The position numbers and the translations under genes are program-made. This document shows, piece after piece, positions 27,711 to 35,960 of a stretch of 64,000 bases of DNA (the first letter of the stretch is position 1; the number at the start of each line of letters is the position of its first letter). Where the stretch lies: the NCBI RefSeq assembly GCF_023736115.1, contig NZ_JAKQZC010000006.1, positions 186,001-250,000 on the forward strand, given 5' to 3'. The notes beneath the pieces were generated by a model that was given only the letters and a program-made list of their open reading frames with translations, was not told the origin of the DNA and did not search any database. Source of the stretch: Salinicola avicenniae (GTDB lineage Bacteria > Pseudomonadota > Gammaproteobacteria > Pseudomonadales > Halomonadaceae).

Positions 27711-29704
27711 GCCGGAATCTCCTCTCGCGTGTCGGCGGTAGCGGTCGGCGACGCAGTGTCGCTCGCTGGCTCGATCAGTGCCTCTGCGACCATTTCGGCC
27801 AGATCCTTGATCTGGGGCCTCGGCTCGACCACCCCCTCGAGCATGGCAGTGCACTGCGGGCAGGCCACGGCAACGGTCGACGCCCCCGTCTCACGCACGT
27901 CTTCCATACGCATGTCGGGAATGCGCGCCTTGCCGGGCACGTCGGAGAGCGCGGCCCCGCCGCCGCCGCCGCAGCAGCGCGAACGGTATCCCGAGCGCTC
28001 CATCTCGGCGAACTCGACGCCAAGCGCGGCCAGCACCTGACGCGGCGCGGCGAACTCGCCGTTGTAACGGCCGAGATAGCAGGGGTCGTGATAGGTCACC
28101 GTCTCGCGCTGCTCGGCGGCCTTCACGTGCAGGCGACCGGCGTCGAACAGCTCGGCGATGAAGGTCGAATGGTGGCGAACCGTGTAATGGCCACCAAAGG
28201 CCCCGTACTCGCGGCCCAGCACATGAAAGCTGTGCGGATCGGCGGTCACGATGCGCTGGAAGCGATAGCGCGAGAGTGTGGCGATATTGCGCTCGGCGAG
28301 TCGCTGGAACGTCGCCTCGTCGCCCAGGCGGCGGGCGACGTCGCCGCTATCGCGCTCCTCGTCGCCGAGCACCGCGAAATCGACGCCGCCGGCGCGCAGG
28401 ATCTTGACCAGCGAGCGCAGGGTACGCTGGTTGCGCATATCGAAGGCGCCGTCACCGAGCCACAGCAGCACGTCGACTCCCTCCGGACGATCCTGGATGC
28501 GCGGGATGTCGAGATCCGCCGCCCAGTCGAGCCGCGAGGCGTTGTCGAGCCCGCCGGGGTTGTCGGTGGCGATCAGGTTGTCGATCGCCGCGGCGCCCTT
28601 CTCCGGCGTTTCGCCCCGCTCCAGCGTCACGAACCGACGCATGTCGACGATGGCATCGACATGCTCGATCATCATCGGGCACTCCTCGACGCAGGCGCGG
28701 CAGGTCGTGCAGGCCCACAGCGTCTCCGCCTCGACCAGCTGCGGCACGATCGGCTCGGCGGGCGCGCCCCGGTGCTTGCCGACCTCGATCCCCGGGTAGG
28801 CGCTACCGGCGTAGCGGGCGTCGCTACCGCCGACCATGCCGACGACCATGTCCTGAATCAGTTTCTTGGGATTGAGCGGCTGTCCGGCGGCGTATGCCGG
28901 GCAGACCGCCTGACAGCGGCCGCACTGCACGCAGGCGTCGAAGCCCAGCAACTGCTCCCACTGAAAATCCGACGGCTTTTCGACGCCCAGCTTCGGCGCC
29001 GCGAGATCGAGCGGGAACAACGCCGTGGAGCGGCTGCCGCGATGTACGTCGTGCGGGATCTTCGATTGAGGCTCGCCGTGCTGGTCATCGAAGCGCTCGG
29101 GGCGACGGTGAAACGCCAGGTGCAGGGAACCGGCGAACGCATGCTTCATCGGGCCGCCCCAGCCCATGCCGACGATCATTTCCAGAAGGCCCCAGGCAAC
29201 CAGCAACGTCAGTACCAGGGCCAGCGCGCCGCCGCCCAGTGTCGTCGGTGCCACCCCGACCAGCGGCAGGCTGACCAGGAACATGCCGACCGAGTAGGCG
29301 AGCAGGCTCTTCGACAGCCGCTGCCAAGGGCCCTTGGAAAGTTTGGCCGGCGGGTCGAGGCGGCGCCTATTGACCGCCAGCGCCCCGACAAACATGCCGA
29401 GACTCGCCAGCAGCAGCAGCCCGCCAAGGATCGGGTTGCGCCAGCCGAAACCATGCACCACCAGCGCCAGCGCCATGGCCGCGACGAACCCGCCGGCGGT
29501 GGCGACGTGCGTGTGGGCCATCGCCTTGTCGCGGGCGACGATGTGGTGAAGGTCATTGAGATAGCGCTTGGGCATGCGCACGAGGCGATGCCAGCCCATC
29601 GGGCTGCGCTGACCGCGACGCCACAGGCGGATACGGCGCGCCGCACCCACCGCGCCTACAGCCAGCGCCGCGAAGATCAGAATGGGGAGTAGCGTCTGCA
29701 GCAT
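27707..29704 (-). CDS. dgcB: Dimethylglycine catabolism iron-sulfur oxidoreductase DgcB
   Basis: This 665-residue membrane-associated iron-sulfur protein has four or more hydrophobic segments in the first ~190 residues. Two 4Fe-4S motifs follow, CVQCGRCQAVCPAY and CTTCRACVEECPMM. The last third has CCG-type domains (HDPCYLGRYNGEF, RCCGGGGG and CPQCTAM) as in heterodisulfide reductase-like electron carriers. In Pseudomonas DgcB is required with DgcA for dimethylglycine growth. It precedes etfA with a 4-base overlap and follows dgcA after a 219-base gap. Confidence 0.93.
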   Translation of the reverse strand: MLQTLLPILIFAALAVGAVGAARRIRLWRRGQRSPMGWHRLVRMPKRYLNDLHHIVARDKAMAHTHVATAGGFVAAMALALVVHGFGWRNPILGGLLLLASLGMFVGALAVNRRRLDPPAKLSKGPWQRLSKSLLAYSVGMFLVSLPLVGVAPTTLGGGALALVLTLLVAWGLLEMIVGMGWGGPMKHAFAGSLHLAFHRRPERFDDQHGEPQSKIPHDVHRGSRSTALFPLDLAAPKLGVEKPSDFQWEQLLGFDACVQCGRCQAVCPAYAAGQPLNPKKLIQDMVVGMVGGSDARYAGSAYPGIEVGKHRGAPAEPIVPQLVEAETLWACTTCRACVEECPMMIEHVDAIVDMRRFVTLERGETPEKGAAAIDNLIATDNPGGLDNASRLDWAADLDIPRIQDRPEGVDVLLWLGDGAFDMRNQRTLRSLVKILRAGGVDFAVLGDEERDSGDVARRLGDEATFQRLAERNIATLSRYRFQRIVTADPHSFHVLGREYGAFGGHYTVRHHSTFIAELFDAGRLHVKAAEQRETVTYHDPCYLGRYNGEFAAPRQVLAALGVEFAEMERSGYRSRCCGGGGGAALSDVPGKARIPDMRMEDVRETGASTVAVACPQCTAMLEGVVEPRPQIKDLAEMVAEALIEPASDTASPTATADTREEIPA

Positions 29705-29923
29705 CGGACTTCTCCGAATAAGTCGCTGACATCAGTCATTACGGCACACCCTGTCAGAAGAGCCCTGACGCTCGCCGTCGCCTCGATACGATAACGAGCG
29801 ACGACGAGATCGGGACGCGTAGACCAGGCGCATGCCGAGCAGCCAGCGGAGTGGACCTGTTTGTCCCTGAGCACGGCGACGAGGGGGGTTCAACATCGAC
29901 TCGTCGAGCGCAATCGCATTCCG
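29705..29923. other. Gap between dgcA and dgcB
   Basis: This 219-base gap is large for genes expected to be co-transcribed. I see no gene, strong hairpin or promoter with confidence; dgcB may have its own internal start of transcription. Confidence 0.4.
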
Positions 29924-31993
29924 CTAGAAGTGCATGCAGAGACGAAGCGCGTCATAGATCGCCGCATGCGTATTGCGCTGCACCACGCAGTCGCCCAGCC
30001 GGAACAGTGCGAACTCGCCCGATGCCGCCAGCGTGGGCTGCGGCTGTATCGCGTAAAGCGCCTCGAGGTCGACCTGGCCGTGGTTGCGCGAACGTTCCTT
30101 GAGCGCGTAGTAGAGCCCCTCATCAGGGCGCACGCCGTTCTCGATCACGACCTGATCGACGACACGCTCCTCGTGCTCGCCGGTGTACTCGTTCTCGAGC
30201 AGCGCCACCAGGCTGTCGCCCTCGCGGTAGACCTTCTCCAGGGCCAGATCACCGGTCATCACCACCGCCTGCTGGTAGAGGCTACGGTAGTACGTCGGGA
30301 AGGTCGTCCCGCCGATCGCCACGCCAGGTTTGGTGTCGTCGGTGACGATCTCGACCTTCGCGCCCTTGCTGGCGAGATAGTCGGCGGCGGACATGCCGCT
30401 GAATTCGCACATGGTGTCGTAGACCAGCACGTTCTTGCCCGGCTCGACCTTGCCGCTGAGAATGTCCCAGCTGCTGACGACCAGGCTCTCGTCAGGATTG
30501 TCCGAGTAGCCCCAGCCCGGCACCTGCTCGAGATAGGGGTGACCACCGTTGGCGAGCACCACCACATCAGGCTGCAGATCGCGGAGGGTCGAGTCATCGG
30601 CTCGCGTCTCGAGGCGGACATCCACGCCCAGACGCGCCAGCTCCATCTCGTACCAGCGCGTGATACCGGCGATCTGATCGCGCTGCGGCGCTTTCGCGGC
30701 GAGCGTGATCTGCCCGCCCAACTGCGGCTCGGCCTCGAACAGGGTGACGTCATGGCCACGCTCGGCGCTGACGCGCGCCGCTTCCATACCGCCGGGGCCA
30801 CCACCGACGACGATCACCTTGCGCTTGGGTCCGCTGGTTTTCTCGATGATGTGCGGCAGCCCCATGTATTCGCGCGACGTCGCGGCGTTCTGGATGCAGA
30901 GCACGTCGAGCCCCTGATACTGGCGGTCGATGCAGTAATTGGCGCCGACGCACTGGCGAATCTGGTCGGTCTCGCCAGCCTTGATCTTGGCGATCAGGTG
31001 CGGGTCGGCGATGTGCGCCCGGGTCATGCCCACCAGGTCGACGTAACCGCCTTCGAGGACGCGTTCCGCCTGTGTCGGATCCTTGATGTTCTGGGCATGA
31101 ATGACCGGCACCGACACCACTTCCTTGATGCCCGCGGCCAGATGCAGGAAAGGCTCCGGCGGGTAGGACATGTTGGGAATGACGTTGGCCAGGGTGTCAT
31201 GCGTGTCGCAGCCCGAGCCGACGACGCCGAAGAAGTCGACCATGCCGGTGGCATCGTAGTGAGCGGCAATCTGCTTCATGTCATCCTGGGACAGACCGTC
31301 CGGATGAAACTCGTCGCCGCAGATGCGCAGGCCGACGCAGAAGTCGTCGCCGACCTCGGCGCGCACCGCCTTCAAGACCTCCATGCCGAAACGCATGCGG
31401 TTCTCGAAGCTGCCGCCCCACTGATCGGTTCGCTTGTTGACGCGCGGACTCCAGAACTGATCGATCAGGTGCTGGTGAACCGCGGAGAGCTCGCAGCCGT
31501 CGAGCCCCCCCTCCTTCACCCGGCGTGCGCCCTGGGCGAAGTCGTCGATAATGCGCCAGATCTCCTCTTCCTCGATCGTCTTGCAGGTGGCGCGATGGAC
31601 GGGTTCGCGAATCCCCGAGGGCGACACCAGCGTCGGCCAGTCGTGACCATCCCAGCGCGAACGACGGCCCATGTGGGTAATCTGGATCATGATCTTGCCG
31701 CCATGCTTGTGCACGGCATCGGCGAGATTCTGGAAATGCGGAATGATACGGTCCGTGGAGACGTTGACCGAGCTCCACCACGCCTGCGGGCTGTCGATGG
31801 AAACCGGCGAGGAGCCCCCGCAGATGCAGAGGCCGCAGCCGCCTTTCGACTTCTCCTCGTAGTACTTGACGTAGCGGTCGGTGGTCATGCCGCCATCGGT
31901 GGCATAAACCTCGGCGTGGGCGGTGCTGACCACACGGTTGCGGATCGTCAACTTGCCGATCTGGATCGGCTTGAATAGCGCTTCATGGGCCAT
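29924..31993 (-). CDS. dgcA: Dimethylglycine demethylase subunit DgcA
   Basis: This 689-residue flavoprotein of the trimethylamine dehydrogenase/old yellow enzyme group converts dimethylglycine to sarcosine. An FMN-binding TIM barrel (about 1-340, with ITHMGRRSRWDG and GGLDGCELSAVHQHL) is followed by the iron-sulfur region and a Rossmann domain (VIVVGGGPGGMEAARVSAERG). In the cluster motif, Cys348, Cys354 and Cys366 are present but the second expected ligand is Ala351 (CVGANYC). GAGGAG precedes the ATG. It heads the dgcAB-etfAB genes, with a candidate operator 25-52 bases upstream. Confidence 0.94.
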   Translation of the reverse strand: MAHEALFKPIQIGKLTIRNRVVSTAHAEVYATDGGMTTDRYVKYYEEKSKGGCGLCICGGSSPVSIDSPQAWWSSVNVSTDRIIPHFQNLADAVHKHGGKIMIQITHMGRRSRWDGHDWPTLVSPSGIREPVHRATCKTIEEEEIWRIIDDFAQGARRVKEGGLDGCELSAVHQHLIDQFWSPRVNKRTDQWGGSFENRMRFGMEVLKAVRAEVGDDFCVGLRICGDEFHPDGLSQDDMKQIAAHYDATGMVDFFGVVGSGCDTHDTLANVIPNMSYPPEPFLHLAAGIKEVVSVPVIHAQNIKDPTQAERVLEGGYVDLVGMTRAHIADPHLIAKIKAGETDQIRQCVGANYCIDRQYQGLDVLCIQNAATSREYMGLPHIIEKTSGPKRKVIVVGGGPGGMEAARVSAERGHDVTLFEAEPQLGGQITLAAKAPQRDQIAGITRWYEMELARLGVDVRLETRADDSTLRDLQPDVVVLANGGHPYLEQVPGWGYSDNPDESLVVSSWDILSGKVEPGKNVLVYDTMCEFSGMSAADYLASKGAKVEIVTDDTKPGVAIGGTTFPTYYRSLYQQAVVMTGDLALEKVYREGDSLVALLENEYTGEHEERVVDQVVIENGVRPDEGLYYALKERSRNHGQVDLEALYAIQPQPTLAASGEFALFRLGDCVVQRNTHAAIYDALRLCMHF

Positions 31994-32017
31994 GGCCGGT
32001 CATCTCCTCGGACTCGG

Positions 32018-32045
32018 GCGACATCGTTATGGAAAGGTGTGTCGC
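32018..32045. promoter_or_regulatory. Candidate operator: inverted RTGTCGC half-sites upstream of dgcA
   Basis: GCGACAT (32018-32024) and GTGTCGC (32039-32045) form an imperfect inverted pair with a 14-base spacer, 25-52 bases before the dgcA start. The same core occurs before soxB, gbcA/gbcB and gbdR. Assignment to GbdR is inference, and the site is close to the start codon for a classical activator. Confidence 0.35.
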
Positions 32046-32110
32046 CTCGAGCGTTCTGGTACACGGAATTGCAAAATGTCTGGGTCCGAGCGAGTCGGCA
32101 CCCCTGTCGA

Positions 32111-32641
32111 TCAGCGCGGCTTGACCTCGAAGTAGCCAACCTCGCAGCCCGGTTCGGCACCGCTCTGCGTCTGCTCGGCACGCGTCCGCAGCGCACTGCC
32201 GCGGGCCTCGAGAATCTGGTCCATGGCGCCGGCGAACCAGCCGGTGAACATGTACTCCTCATGCTTGCCGGTCTTGCCGAGCTGGTAGACGAAGCAGGAG
32301 TGTTCGAGGCGCACTGTCGCCGTACCGGCGTCGAGATCGATCGCCTCGGTGATGAACAGCCCCCAGCCGCGCTGGGACAGCCGGTTCATGTAGTGTTCGA
32401 ACACGGCGACACCCTCGAGACCATGCAGCTCGGCCTCCTTCTCGCACCAGTACCAGGCGGACTTGTAACCGGCGTCGTAGAGGATCTTGGCGTAGGCTTC
32501 GACGCCCAGCGCCTCCTCGATCGCGACATGGTTGTTGATGAAGAAGTGGCGCGGCACGTAGAGCATCGGCAGCGCATCGGTGGTCCAGACACCGGTGTCG
32601 CTATCGACGCTGATCGGTAGTTCAGGGGCCATCTGAGTCAT
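32111..32641 (-). CDS. DUF5943 protein of the dimethylglycine locus
   Basis: This 176-residue protein has counterparts in the same place, between the dipeptidase-like gene and dgcA, in Pseudomonas. It resembles a 4-vinyl-reductase-type small-ligand domain: LYVPRHFFINNHVAIEEALG, YKSAWYWCEKEAELHG and LEHSCFVYQLG. There is no signal peptide or membrane segment. The role in dimethylglycine metabolism is not established; conserved linkage is the main clue. A second ATG three codons in is an alternative start. A 117-base gap with candidate half-sites separates it from dgcA. Confidence 0.75.
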   Translation of the reverse strand: MTQMAPELPISVDSDTGVWTTDALPMLYVPRHFFINNHVAIEEALGVEAYAKILYDAGYKSAWYWCEKEAELHGLEGVAVFEHYMNRLSQRGWGLFITEAIDLDAGTATVRLEHSCFVYQLGKTGKHEEYMFTGWFAGAMDQILEARGSALRTRAEQTQSGAEPGCEVGYFEVKPR

Positions 32642-32834
32642 ATCGGTGTACCTCGGAAGATGTTCTTGAGCTTCGGGCTTCGAGCTGGATTGTGCTTGGT
32701 ATACTGCGGAGCCGAGCGAGCTAGCGAAGACAAGGCGAAGGCTGCCGGGCTCGCGCAGTGGACGCGGTTGTCCATGAGCACAGACCGGCAGCCTTCAACG
32801 CCGTATTCGCGACGCACAGCCGGCTCATATCGCG

Positions 32835-33812
32835 TTATTCGCCCCAGACGTCACGCAGGGTCCGCATCCAGTTCTCGCCCATGATCTTGCGCACGACCGA
32901 CTGGGAAAGGCCGTGGTCCAGCAGCGCCTGAGTCAGGTTGGGGAACTCGCCGATGGTGCGGATGCCCTTCGGATTGATGATCTCGCCGAAGCGGGTCAGG
33001 CGGCGGGCATAGCCTTTATCGTGGGTCAGCCACTCGAAGAAGGCTTCGTCCTGGCCCTGGGTGAAGTCGGTGCCGATGCCGATCGCATCCTCGCCGACGA
33101 TGTTCATGATGTAGACGATCGCTTCGACGTAATCCTCGACCGTAGCGTTGACACCGGCCTTGAGGAAAGGTGTGAACATGGTGACGCCGACGAAGCCACC
33201 GTTGTCGGCGATGAACTTGAGCTCCTCGTCGGACTTGTTGCGCGGGTGCTCCTTGAGGCCGGTCGGCAGGCAGTGGGAATAGCAGACCGGTTTCTTCGAT
33301 TCGAGGATCACTTCCTCGGAGGTCTTGGCACCGACGTGAGAGAGATCGCACATCATGCCGACGCGATTCATCTCCGCGATGACCTCGCGGCCGTAGCCGG
33401 AGAGACCGCCGTCGCGCTCGTAGCAGCCGGTTCCGACCAGGTTCTGGGTGTTGTAGCAGAGCTGGGTGATTCCCACGCCGAGCTTCTTGAAGATCTCGAT
33501 GTAGCCGAGCTTGTCCTCGAAGGCGTAGGCGTTCTGGAAGCCGAGGATGATGCCGGTCTTGCCCTCTTCCTTGGCGCGGGTGATGTCGCGGGTGGTGTGC
33601 ACCGGGCGCACCAGCTCGGCATTGTCGCGCATCAGCTGATTGACCGAGACGATGTTGTCGACGGTGGACTCGAAGTCCTCCCAGACCGACACCGTGCAGT
33701 TGGCGGCGGTCAGGCCGCCCTTGCGCATGTCTTCGAACAGGGAGCGGTCCCACTTGGCGATGATCAGACCGTCGATGACGATGGCGTCGTCGTGCAGGGA
33801 TGGTGTCGACAT
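32835..33812 (-). CDS. M19 membrane dipeptidase-like protein lacking predicted zinc ligands
   Basis: This 325-residue cytosolic protein has the fold pattern of M19 (renal-type) dipeptidases and is linked to dgcA as in Pseudomonas. Two canonical ligands are kept: His159 in DLSHVG and His180 in YSHC. The N-terminal HxD pair is Leu16 and Ile18 (VIDGLIIAKW) and the bridging Glu is Gln93 (ILGFQNAYAF). It is therefore unlikely to work as a standard dizinc dipeptidase. The start at 33812 is set by GAGGAGGAA upstream; frames to 34067 are not conserved. The substrate is unknown. Confidence 0.85.
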   Translation of the reverse strand: MSTPSLHDDAIVIDGLIIAKWDRSLFEDMRKGGLTAANCTVSVWEDFESTVDNIVSVNQLMRDNAELVRPVHTTRDITRAKEEGKTGIILGFQNAYAFEDKLGYIEIFKKLGVGITQLCYNTQNLVGTGCYERDGGLSGYGREVIAEMNRVGMMCDLSHVGAKTSEEVILESKKPVCYSHCLPTGLKEHPRNKSDEELKFIADNGGFVGVTMFTPFLKAGVNATVEDYVEAIVYIMNIVGEDAIGIGTDFTQGQDEAFFEWLTHDKGYARRLTRFGEIINPKGIRTIGEFPNLTQALLDHGLSQSVVRKIMGENWMRTLRDVWGE

Positions 33813-34208
33813 GCGAAGTTCCTCCTCGGGTTGGCGTCCGCGCGAGTTGGCCTTGTGGTGAAGCAGCGGGACGACTGTTCCGCGCAGCATATCCCCGCAC
33901 CCGAAGCGCCCGCCGACCGAAAGCGAATCCGAGTGTTCCGATTGCGTCACGCCGTTTTGCCTGCCCACGACACGCCTGCCTGAGCGGCGTGCCGACCGCG
34001 ATGCTTGACGAGGTGTTCGGCGCCGGCTAAAACGTTCTATAAATAGAACGTTCCTTTTACAGAACACTTCGGCATGCGCCTTGCACTTGCGGATTCAGGC
34101 ACTGCCTAGCCGGTTCGATGACCGGCGCGTGGCCCTGATCAACGTGGTGCGTGCGCGAGGAACGTGGCGAGAGCCGACGGGCCGGGTGAAAAAGCAGGAG
34201 AGAGATTC
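33813..34208. other. Divergent promoter region between the M19-like gene and the XRE regulator gene
   Basis: This 396-base divergent gap has no reading frame I can support. It contains an AT-rich patch with a perfect 9-bp inverted repeat (annotated separately) about 157 bases before the regulator start. No RTGTCGC pair is visible toward the M19-like gene. Confidence 0.5.
34031..34052. promoter_or_regulatory. Palindromic operator candidate for the XRE-cupin regulator
   Basis: AACGTTCTA and TAGAACGTT form a perfect 9-bp inverted repeat around TAAA, and a third AGAAC half-site follows nearby. It lies upstream of the XRE-cupin gene in an AT-rich stretch. Regulators of this type commonly autoregulate through palindromes, so autorepression of the regulator-azlCD unit is a reasonable inference. 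Confidence 0.55.
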
Positions 34209-34760
34209 ATGGAAATCGCCGCGCGGCTGTCGCTCGGCCAACATCTGCAGGGGTTGCGTCAGGAGCGGGGGCTGTCGCTATCGCAGTTGGCCGGGCGCGC
34301 TGGCATCGCCAAATCGAACCTGTCGAGGCTCGAGCAGGGACAAGGCAACCCCACGCTGGACACGCTGTGGCGCCTGGCCCGGGAACTCGATACCTCGTTC
34401 GGCAGCCTGGTGGCACCGATCGCGACGCCGGTGGAAGAACCGGGCGTCAGCGTCACGCTGATCGAACGCAGCGACGCGATACCCGCAGTCGACGCCTACC
34501 TGATGCATCTGGCGCCGAATACCCTGCGTCGGGCGGAGGCACACCCCACCGGCACGCGGGAGACACTGCAGGTGATCGCCGGCGAGCTGGAAGCAGGCAC
34601 TAGCGATACCGCCCGGATACTCGGCGCAGGCGATCTGCACCGCTTCGCCGCCGACCGGCCTCACCACTATCGCACCCGCGACAACGCAGCCAGCGTGCTC
34701 GTGACCGTCCTCTACGCCACGCCGGGAGAGCACCATGAGGGAGCCGATACGCATGAGTGA
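34209..34760 (+). CDS. XRE-family transcriptional regulator with C-terminal cupin domain
   Basis: This 183-residue regulator has a helix-turn-helix near residues 8-62 (LGQHLQGLRQERGLSLSQLA, then GIAKSNLSRLEQGQGNP) and a small cupin sensing domain after about residue 100. It overlaps azlC by 26 bases and so most likely controls azlCD. The cupin probably binds a small ligand such as an amino acid; this is inferred from the neighbours. The start at 34209 has GGAG upstream. A palindrome upstream is a candidate autoregulatory site. Confidence 0.88.
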   Translation: MEIAARLSLGQHLQGLRQERGLSLSQLAGRAGIAKSNLSRLEQGQGNPTLDTLWRLARELDTSFGSLVAPIATPVEEPGVSVTLIERSDAIPAVDAYLMHLAPNTLRRAEAHPTGTRETLQVIAGELEAGTSDTARILGAGDLHRFAADRPHHYRTRDNAASVLVTVLYATPGEHHEGADTHE

Positions 34761-35493
34761 CCCGACGCACCGACGTGAACCGCCGGCTGGCCAGCTGAGC
34801 GGCTGGCGTACCGGTGTCCGGGAAGCCTTGCCCCTGCTGGGCGGCTATATCCCGGTCGCCATCTCGTTCGGTCTGGTCTCTCTCCAGGCCGGCTTCGACA
34901 CGCTGGAAACGCTGGCGATCTCCACGCTGATCTACGCCGGCGCTTCCCAGTTCCTGTTCGTCGGCATGGCCGCCAGCGGTGCGCCGCTCTGGCTGGCCGT
35001 GGCAATGACCCTGCTGATCAACCTACGCCATGTCGTCTACGCCCCCAATCTCGCTCCCTGGCTGCCACGCAGCCGCTGGTGGCCTTGGCTGATGCACGGC
35101 CTGACCGACCAGATCTTCGCGCTGGCACATGTTCGCCTGCCACAGTTGCCGGAGAGACAACGCGTCGGCTGGTTCTTCGGGGCGGCGCTGCTAGCGTGGC
35201 TGGCGTGGATCGGCGGGACGCTGCTCGGCGCGGTCGCCGGCGAGCGGATGACAGCCGCTTGGCCGCTATTGGGAGAGATCATGCCCTTCGCCCTGCCGGC
35301 ACTGTTTCTGGTGCTGGTCGCGCCTCGTTTCACCTCCCGCCGCTGGTCGCTGGCGCTGGCGGTCGCGATCCTCGCCGCGCTTGTCTGCACGCTGAGCGGT
35401 TTCACCAACGGGGGGATTCCACTGGCGGCCGCCCTGGGCGCACTCTGCTTCTTCCTGATCCGCTTGCCGCCGCGTGACGGGAGGCAACCATGA
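34735..35493 (+). CDS. azlC: AzlC-family branched-chain amino acid exporter, large subunit
   Basis: This 252-residue inner-membrane protein has about seven to eight helices. The family motifs are GGYIPVAISFGLVSLQAGF, STLIYAGASQFLFVG, LLINLRHVVYA and GLTDQIFALA. Together with AzlD it forms a branched-chain amino acid (or analogue) efflux pump. A GGGAG site precedes the ATG at 34735; an ATG at 34753 is an alternative. It overlaps the regulator upstream by 26 bases and azlD downstream by 4. Confidence 0.92.
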   Translation: MREPIRMSDPTHRREPPAGQLSGWRTGVREALPLLGGYIPVAISFGLVSLQAGFDTLETLAISTLIYAGASQFLFVGMAASGAPLWLAVAMTLLINLRHVVYAPNLAPWLPRSRWWPWLMHGLTDQIFALAHVRLPQLPERQRVGWFFGAALLAWLAWIGGTLLGAVAGERMTAAWPLLGEIMPFALPALFLVLVAPRFTSRRWSLALAVAILAALVCTLSGFTNGGIPLAAALGALCFFLIRLPPRDGRQP

Positions 35494-35846
35494 GTCTGTC
35501 ACTCTGGCTCGGCCTGCTCGCCGCGGCACTGGGCACCTATCTGATTCGCCTGCTGCCGCTTTGGTGGATGCAGCGACGACTAAAACGGCGCGATCCCCAG
35601 TCGCGCGTCGATGCGATGCCCGAGTGGCTCGCCGTGCTCGGGCCGATGATGATCGCGGCGGTTCTGGGTGTCTCGCTGGTACCAAAGACAGCAGACGCGA
35701 GCGGCTGGCTGGCCACCCTGTTCGGTCTGGTCGCGACCTGGCTGGTCTGGCGACGCACCCGCTCGCTCGGATTGCCGGTGGCAGCGGGCGTCGCGATCTT
35801 CGGCGTCGCCATCGTGATGATCGGCGCCCTGTTTCCCCCGGGATAA
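35490..35846 (+). CDS. azlD: AzlD-family branched-chain amino acid exporter, small subunit
   Basis: This is a 118-residue, four-helix membrane protein of the AzlD family with a TYLIRLLPLWW start region and VLGPMMIAAVLGVSLVP in the middle. It is the small partner of AzlC, coupled by a 4-base overlap, and it ends the three-gene unit. Export specificity cannot be read from the sequence. Confidence 0.88.
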   Translation: MSLSLWLGLLAAALGTYLIRLLPLWWMQRRLKRRDPQSRVDAMPEWLAVLGPMMIAAVLGVSLVPKTADASGWLATLFGLVATWLVWRRTRSLGLPVAAGVAIFGVAIVMIGALFPPG

Positions 35847-35875
35847 ACCCGCCACCGGGGAGACAGCCCTGAACG

Positions 35876-35907
35876 CAAAAACCCCAGCGCCCGAGGGCAC
35901 TGGGGTT
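35876..35907 (-). terminator. Rho-independent terminator after the dehydrogenase operon
   Basis: AACCCCAG pairs with CTGGGGTT, with an inner GCCC/GGGC stem. On the minus strand the stem is followed by five T residues, so it ends the cytochrome c/GMC dehydrogenase transcript. It may also weakly stop the convergent azlD transcript. Confidence 0.75.
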
Positions 35908-35960
35908 CGTGAACGCAAGACCGGGACCGAAGGCCGGGATCAGCGCGGGGCAGCGTAAAC

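Noticed and set aside
28088-31978. Long + strand open frames opposite dgcB and dgcA
   Set aside because: They are antisense shadows of strongly recognised genes and have no ribosome sites or domains.
33816-34067. N-terminal extension of the M19-like protein
   Set aside because: The extra 85 codons are Arg-rich and non-conserved, while a strong ribosome site precedes the ATG at 33812.
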